Shown: piece by piece, positions 24,027 through 28,009 of the stretch
How the letters are laid out: every line of letters begins with the position of its first letter
How positions within the stretch are numbered: position 1 is the stretch's first letter
NCBI GenBank assembly: GCA_964400875.1
Contig: CAYNWK010000049.1
Coordinates: forward strand, 1 to 28,009
From: CAYNWK01 sp964400875
GTDB taxonomy: Bacteria; Chloroflexota; Anaerolineae; Anaerolineales; UBA4823
DNA: 28,009 bases
Direction of reading: 5' to 3'
Notes under the pieces: model-generated
The model's input: the letters and a program-made list of their open reading frames with translations, nothing else
What the model was told of the DNA's origin: nothing
Databases searched by the model: none
Made by a program: the position numbers and the translations under genes

Positions 24027-25292
24027 CTAGTGATGCAGCTTCCGCGCGGCGATGAAAGACAGGCCGTTTTCAGTGAGCGCACGGGCTGTCAGGTTCGTCG
24101 AGTCGAATTTGTCGAGGAAATTTTCCGTCAGGCAGTCCCAATCTCCACTGGTGATGACCTCCTCCTTGTCCCGGAAGTAATCCAGGATGTCGGATGGGTG
24201 GCTGCGGTTCAGCTCAACCCGAGGTTCACCGCCCTCATGCTTGGCGGAGATATTGGCAACGTGGTCAGCCAATTCCACCAATTCATCTCGACGGTTGTAC
24301 GGTTGGCGGACGATGCTCTTCCAGGTCTCGGTAATATGGTGCTCGAAACGCACCACCTCCTCGAACCCCAATACTTTGCGGAATTGAGCGGTGATTTCCA
24401 TTGTCTGGTTATTCACCGAGTTGCTCCAATTAAAGCCGATGAGTGGAGAGCTGCCGTCCTCCCGGGCGAACAGCTTGGCCCCAAGCAGTGTCCACAACGC
24501 CGCGTAAGGGTTGTCATTGCCCATAAAGACCGAGATTTTAAATTCGATGTCAACTCCGAGACGGTAGAGCATATACCCAAGCATGACGGTGCCGGGGTTG
24601 ATGTTCAGCACTTGGCGCAAGCCGTAGTTGGTGTAGTAATACAAGTATTCATCCAGCCACTTCAAGGCGTATTCGTTCGGCTGTCCAACGCCGCCGAAAT
24701 AACCCGTGATCGTTTCCGGCCCGTTAAGATGGATGTTGGAGCCGTCTGTGCCCTTGGTATCCAAGGTTTCGACGTAGCTTGCCCCAATGATCTGCATCGC
24801 CGCTGCAAAAGCGGGTAGATCGCCGTCATCTTCCTGTTCTTTCATCTTGCGCACCCGGATAAAGCGTCCGGGCATGAGCTGGTTGGTTGCCAGGGCGCGT
24901 TCCGCGGCCAGGCGAACCCAAGGGAAGTACTGCGCCGCGCTGATTTCCAGGGTGACGGCGTAATTGTCTTTAAAGTTCATCGCGGCGGCTTTCGCTCCGA
25001 GCACCTGACGACGGTATTCATCTACGCTGATGAAAGCGCTTTTGTCCCGTTGAGCGGTGAGCCATTCCAGATCTCTCAGGTAATCCGGTTGGCTCTCCTC
25101 CACTTTACGGAGCAGCGCGGGCAGCTGGCGGGCTTGTGCTGCCTTCCGGTTGATCTCTTCTGGGGAGCCGTATTTGGCAACCACCGCCAGGAAATCGTCC
25201 ACGACGCGCATCTGGCTGCCCAACAAGACCTCGTTGATCGCCTCGATGCGATCCGCGGGTATTTGCAAACGTTGGCGAAGATCTGCGTTCAT
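24027..25292 (-). CDS. Conserved protein of unknown function (421 residues)
   Basis: I do not recognise a family. It is soluble with no signal peptide. A helical N-terminal third (RLQIPADRIEAINEVLLGSQ, FLAVVAKYGSPEEI) is followed by a region with conserved-looking, possibly enzymatic segments: NIHLNGPETITGYFGGVGQP, QVLNINPGTVMLGYMLYRLG, VDIEFKISVFMGNDNPYAAL, GFNWSNSVNNQTMEITAQFR and FEHHITETWKS. The clusters of Asn, His and Gly suggest an active site, possibly in a TIM-like barrel; that is guesswork. AAGGAG is 5 bases before the ATG. It lies 9 bp after the panB-like gene and 4 bp before the methyltransferase gene, so all three form an operon. Confidence 0.75.
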   Translation of the reverse strand: MNADLRQRLQIPADRIEAINEVLLGSQMRVVDDFLAVVAKYGSPEEINRKAAQARQLPALLRKVEESQPDYLRDLEWLTAQRDKSAFISVDEYRRQVLGAKAAAMNFKDNYAVTLEISAAQYFPWVRLAAERALATNQLMPGRFIRVRKMKEQEDDGDLPAFAAAMQIIGASYVETLDTKGTDGSNIHLNGPETITGYFGGVGQPNEYALKWLDEYLYYYTNYGLRQVLNINPGTVMLGYMLYRLGVDIEFKISVFMGNDNPYAALWTLLGAKLFAREDGSSPLIGFNWSNSVNNQTMEITAQFRKVLGFEEVVRFEHHITETWKSIVRQPYNRRDELVELADHVANISAKHEGGEPRVELNRSHPSDILDYFRDKEEVITSGDWDCLTENFLDKFDSTNLTARALTENGLSFIAARKLHH

Positions 25293-25301
25293 TTTTTCTC
25301 C

Positions 25302-26156
25302 TTAATCGAGCAGCTCGAGTAACTCCTCGTATTCTTCGTCCTTGATGCCGAAATAATGTTCCCTTGCGGGGAATGTTTTATCGCCTACTTCTTTCACGTA
25401 TTGTTGGAGGCCTTGCAGAATCACTTCCCCGGCATTGCCAAAGACCTTGGCCATGCGCGGCTTGAATTTCGGATACAGGCCGAACATATCGTGGTAGATC
25501 AGCAGCTGGCCATGAACGTGGGGGCCTGAGCCCAGGCTCATAATGAAACATCCCTGGGCGCGTTCGGTAATGATCTGGGCAACCCGGTCAGGAACCATCT
25601 CCAGCAAGATGCCGAAGGCGCCGGCTTCTTCCAAGGCTTTGGCGTCGTCCACGATCTTCTTTGCCTGCAGCGCGCCTTTGCCCTGCAGGCGGTAGCCGCC
25701 CAGGGCACTCACGCTTTGTGGGGTCAATCCGAGATGGCCCATTGCCGGGATTCCGGCCTTGACAATTCCGGCGATGCGGTCGGCCATCTCCACACCGCCT
25801 TCCAGTTTGATGCCGTCGCAGCCGGCTTCGGCCATAAATCGCCCCGCGTTGCGGATAGCCGATTCGACGCTGGGCTGGTAGCTCATATAGGGCATGTCCC
25901 CGACAAGAAAGGCGTTCGGTGAGCCGCGGCGGACGGCTTGAGAATGCCGGATCATGTCGTCCATGGTTACCGGTAACGTGCTGTCGTAGCCAAGCATGGT
26001 CATCCCCAGGCTGTCCCCGACCAGGATCATATCAACCCCGGCTTGTTCCTGAAAATAGCCCGTCGGGTAATCGTAGCAGGTCAGGAATGTGATCGGTTCA
26101 CCGCCTGCAGCCTTCTCGAAGAGGGTAGGCAAGGTAACTCTTTTTCGCTCAGACAT
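25302..26156 (-). CDS. panB: 3-methyl-2-oxobutanoate hydroxymethyltransferase (PanB) or close paralogue
   Basis: 284 residues. PanB makes ketopantoate from ketoisovalerate and methylene-THF. The metal ligands are in place: D48 in VGDSLGM and D87 in VGDMPYMSYQ; IKLEGG (about 116-121), PAMGHLGLTPQSV and the catalytic Glu E186 in LLEMVPDRVA also match. The usual (I/G)IGAG..CDGQ segment reads MSLGSGPHVHGQ (206-217), so that region of the active site differs from canonical PanB. GGAGG lies 4 bases before the ATG. It starts an operon with an unknown protein and a methyltransferase, not with panC/panD. A true PanB is likely, a paralogue acting on a related oxo acid possible. Confidence 0.82.
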   Translation of the reverse strand: MSERKRVTLPTLFEKAAGGEPITFLTCYDYPTGYFQEQAGVDMILVGDSLGMTMLGYDSTLPVTMDDMIRHSQAVRRGSPNAFLVGDMPYMSYQPSVESAIRNAGRFMAEAGCDGIKLEGGVEMADRIAGIVKAGIPAMGHLGLTPQSVSALGGYRLQGKGALQAKKIVDDAKALEEAGAFGILLEMVPDRVAQIITERAQGCFIMSLGSGPHVHGQLLIYHDMFGLYPKFKPRMAKVFGNAGEVILQGLQQYVKEVGDKTFPAREHYFGIKDEEYEELLELLD

Positions 26157-26278
26157 TGATCCTCCGTTGGGCAGAATAAAAAAGATCGTGGCAAGCTTTC
26201 TTTGAAACGAGCATAATCATTGTAAGGAAATTGGCAGCCCGCCGCAACTAAGGGTTGTTGGTTTTTATGCGTGACAAA

Positions 26279-26310
26279 GGTAACTATTCCATGGGAGGAA
26301 CGAAGTTACC
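26279..26310. other. Interrupted hairpin upstream of the formate-THF ligase gene
   Basis: GGTAACT (26279-26285) pairs with AGTTACC (26304-26310); inside, TTCC (26287-26290) pairs with GGAA (26297-26300) around ATGGGA, leaving a small asymmetric internal loop. Confidence 0.45.
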
Positions 26311-26319
26311 AAGGAAAGT

Positions 26320-26356
26320 GGGGTGTTTGGGCGGGTTCTGCCAGCCCAAACACCCC
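26320..26356. other. 13-bp perfect hairpin upstream of the formate-THF ligase gene
   Basis: GGGGTGTTTGGGC (26320-26332) pairs with GCCCAAACACCCC (26344-26356). It lies 10 bases after the first hairpin, about 170 bases before the start codon, and no T-tract follows. Confidence 0.6.
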
Positions 26357-26524
26357 CTTCACTCACCTAAATACCTAAGTCCAAGTCCATTTAATGTGAC
26401 ACCTGGCGGGATTGTAGATGATATGCGTCAATTGTAGCGTATGGTGAAATCTGGCACAATTACGCTGTGGTGAGATCGATCGTTTCAATTAACCCCCAAA
26501 TCTTGTAGATATAAAGGAGCACTT

Positions 26525-28009
26525 ATGAGCGCAGTACGAGAATTTCCCGGTTTGCGGCCTTTTCGTCCTACCCCGTTGCGGCGAGTTTATCCGGTCCCTT
26601 CGGATATCGAGATTGCCCAGGCAGCCGAATTGAAGAAGATCACTACGCTAGCGGAAGAGATCGGCTTGATGCCTGAGGAATTGGAGTTGTATGGCGATTA
26701 CAAAGCCAAAGTGAAGCTCTCGGTTTTGGACCGGCTCATGGACGTGCCAGATGGCAATTATATTGATGTGACTGCGATCACGCCGACGCCATTGGGGGAG
26801 GGCAAAAGCACGACCATGGTGGGGTTGAGCCAAGCACTTGGCGCGCACCTGGGTAAGCGCGTCTTCACCTGCATTCGACAGCCCAGCCAGGGCCCAACCT
26901 TTGGCATCAAAGGCGGCGCAGCCGGGGGTGGCTACAGCCAGGTGGTGCCGATGGAAGATTTCAACCTGCACCTGACCGGCGACATTCACGCCATCACAGC
27001 GGCAAATAACCTGCTCGCAGCTGCGATCGATACTCGCATGTACCACGAATCGCGTCAATCCGACGAAGGTCTTTTTGAACGCCTGTGCCCACCCGACAAA
27101 GATGGACAGCGCTCCTTCTCGCCGTCCATGCTGCGCCGGTTGAAGAAGTTGGGCATTAATAAGACCGATCCCAACGAGCTGACACCCGAGGAACGCAACC
27201 GGTTTGTCCGGCTGGACATCGACCCGGACAGCATCACCTGGAGAAGGGTGGTGGATACCAACGACCGCCACCTACGCACCATCACCATTGGTCAGGGTCC
27301 TGATGAACACGGCCACACCCGCGTGACCGGGTTCGACATCACCGTGGCCAGCGAGATCATGGCGATCCTGGCTTTGACGACCGACTTGGCGGATATGCGT
27401 GAGCGTTTCGGCAAGATCGTCATCGGTACGAGCAAAGCCGGCGAAGCGATCACAGCCGAAGACCTTGGCGCCGCAGGTGCTATGACGGTCCTGATGAAAG
27501 ATGCCATCAAGCCCACCCTGATGCAAACCCTGGAAGGCACGCCGGTCTTCGTGCACACTGGGCCATTCGCGAACATCGCTCACGGCAATAGCTCCATCGT
27601 CGCGGACATGATCGCACTGAAGTGCGGGGATTACGTGGTGACCGAGAGCGGCTTCGGCGCGGACATGGGGATGGAGAAGTTCTTCAACATAAAGTGCCGG
27701 GTCAGCGGACTGGTTCCTAATGCGGTAGTGCTGGTGGCGACGATAAGAGCTTTGAAGATGCACAGCGGCGACTTCAAGGTTGCAGCCGGGAAGCCGCTCG
27801 ATCCAAAGCTGCTGCAAGAGAACGTGGACGCCGTCAAGCGGGGGTGCTGCAACCTCGTCAAGCACATCGAGAACGTCCGGCTTTTCGGCATACCTCTCGT
27901 TGTGGCCGTTAACAAGTTCACGACCGACGCGGATAGCGAGGTGAACGCCGTGAGGGAAGCGGCGCTGGAAGCCGGGGCTGATTCGGTCGCGACCAGCGAG
28001 GTGTGGGCG
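26525..28009 (+). CDS. fhs: Formate-tetrahydrofolate ligase, eukaryotic-like long form (3' partial)
   Basis: ATP-dependent ligase making 10-formyl-THF, central to one-carbon metabolism and the Wood-Ljungdahl methyl branch. 495 codons are present and remain open to the window edge. The P-loop is TPLGEGKST; RQPSQGPTFGIKGGAAGGGYSQ, HLTGDIHAITAANNL, TLEGTPVFVHTGPFANIAHG, TESGFGADMGMEKFFNIKCR and GIPLVVAVNKFTTD are family hallmarks. The stretch DEGLFERLCPPDKDGQRSFS, then LDIDPDSITWRRVVDTNDRHLR and SEIMAILALTTDLADMRERF reads like the C-terminal synthetase domain of eukaryotic C1-THF synthase and not like the usual 555-residue bacterial Fhs. AAAGGAG (26513-26519) is 5 bases before the ATG. Confidence 0.93.
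   Translation, partial: MSAVREFPGLRPFRPTPLRRVYPVPSDIEIAQAAELKKITTLAEEIGLMPEELELYGDYKAKVKLSVLDRLMDVPDGNYIDVTAITPTPLGEGKSTTMVGLSQALGAHLGKRVFTCIRQPSQGPTFGIKGGAAGGGYSQVVPMEDFNLHLTGDIHAITAANNLLAAAIDTRMYHESRQSDEGLFERLCPPDKDGQRSFSPSMLRRLKKLGINKTDPNELTPEERNRFVRLDIDPDSITWRRVVDTNDRHLRTITIGQGPDEHGHTRVTGFDITVASEIMAILALTTDLADMRERFGKIVIGTSKAGEAITAEDLGAAGAMTVLMKDAIKPTLMQTLEGTPVFVHTGPFANIAHGNSSIVADMIALKCGDYVVTESGFGADMGMEKFFNIKCRVSGLVPNAVVLVATIRALKMHSGDFKVAAGKPLDPKLLQENVDAVKRGCCNLVKHIENVRLFGIPLVVAVNKFTTDADSEVNAVREAALEAGADSVATSEVWA

Larger units (their letters stand above)
26157..26524. other. 368-bp divergent region between panB and fhs
   Basis: It carries no convincing gene. Two consecutive hairpins (26279-26310 and 26320-26356) lie in the middle. 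A weak promoter-like pair for the downstream gene is TTGTAG (26430), 17 bp, CACAAT. Confidence 0.55.

Noticed and set aside
24030..24818. 262-codon plus-strand frame opposite the unknown 421-residue gene
   Set aside because: The minus frame is longer, has a good Shine-Dalgarno site and tight operon spacing; the plus frame has neither.
26255..26437. 60-codon frame in the panB-fhs gap
   Set aside because: It runs through both hairpins, has no ribosome-binding site, and its sequence shows no family or membrane pattern.
26648..27865. Two minus-strand frames opposite fhs
   Set aside because: The plus strand encodes a continuous, motif-rich formate-THF ligase; the minus frames are composition artefacts.
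1..28009. Mobile elements, CRISPR arrays, integrase or att sites
   Set aside because: No transposase, integrase, phage or Cas motif and no regularly spaced short direct repeats were seen; the only tandem repeat is the Fn3-coding one.

Overview
The window looks like chromosome of a Chloroflexota (Anaerolineae-like) bacterium. This is an inference from GC-rich coding sequence, the protein families present (chlorosome-independent ChlI-like AAA+ ATPase, GtrA, YdjI-type SPFH, a long atypical class II aldolase, a URO-D paralogue) and the mix of short operons with many TTG/GTG starts. There is no phage, transposon, CRISPR or plasmid signature.

Layout. (1) 1-3056: 3' part of a large multicopper oxidase carrying five fibronectin type III modules, then a 377-bp AT-rich, hairpin-containing gap. 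(2) 3434-4721, minus: scpB-rluB with overlapping ends; divergent from two lipoprotein genes (4861-7117), the second a TolB/WD40-like beta-propeller. (3) 7250-8676: UDP-glucuronate decarboxylase plus GtrA flippase, a cell-envelope sugar pair. (4) 8791-12950: a tight plus-strand run: beta-flower-like small protein, hotdog acyl-CoA thioesterase, ChlI-like ATPase, TPR protein, URO-D-family protein, RsmD. RsmD has an extra C-terminal tail that overlaps a converging small membrane protein gene. (5) 13239-16029, minus: class II aldolase-like protein, NUDIX hydrolase, GT-A-like protein. (6) 16351-18040: coiled-coil protein and an SPFH protein fused to an excisionase-type HTH, ended by a strong terminator. 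(7) 18313-19578: polytopic membrane protein with a pseudopilin-like C-terminal domain. (8) 19588-22596, minus: plsX-fabF-membrane protein, a fatty-acid/phospholipid operon. (9) tRNA-Leu(GAG) with a full consensus promoter and terminator; SCP2-like protein. (10) 23456-26156, minus: panB-like gene, an unrecognised 421-residue protein, and a SAM methyltransferase. (11) 26525-end: formate-tetrahydrofolate ligase, of the long type that resembles the eukaryotic C1-THF synthase domain, truncated by the window edge.

Most of this is core metabolism and housekeeping. The best candidates for something undescribed are the SPFH-HTH fusion with its coiled-coil partner, the panB-like/unknown/methyltransferase operon, and the RsmD variant with an APPQY motif and an antisense-overlapping tail. 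All function calls come from reading motifs; no database search was run.
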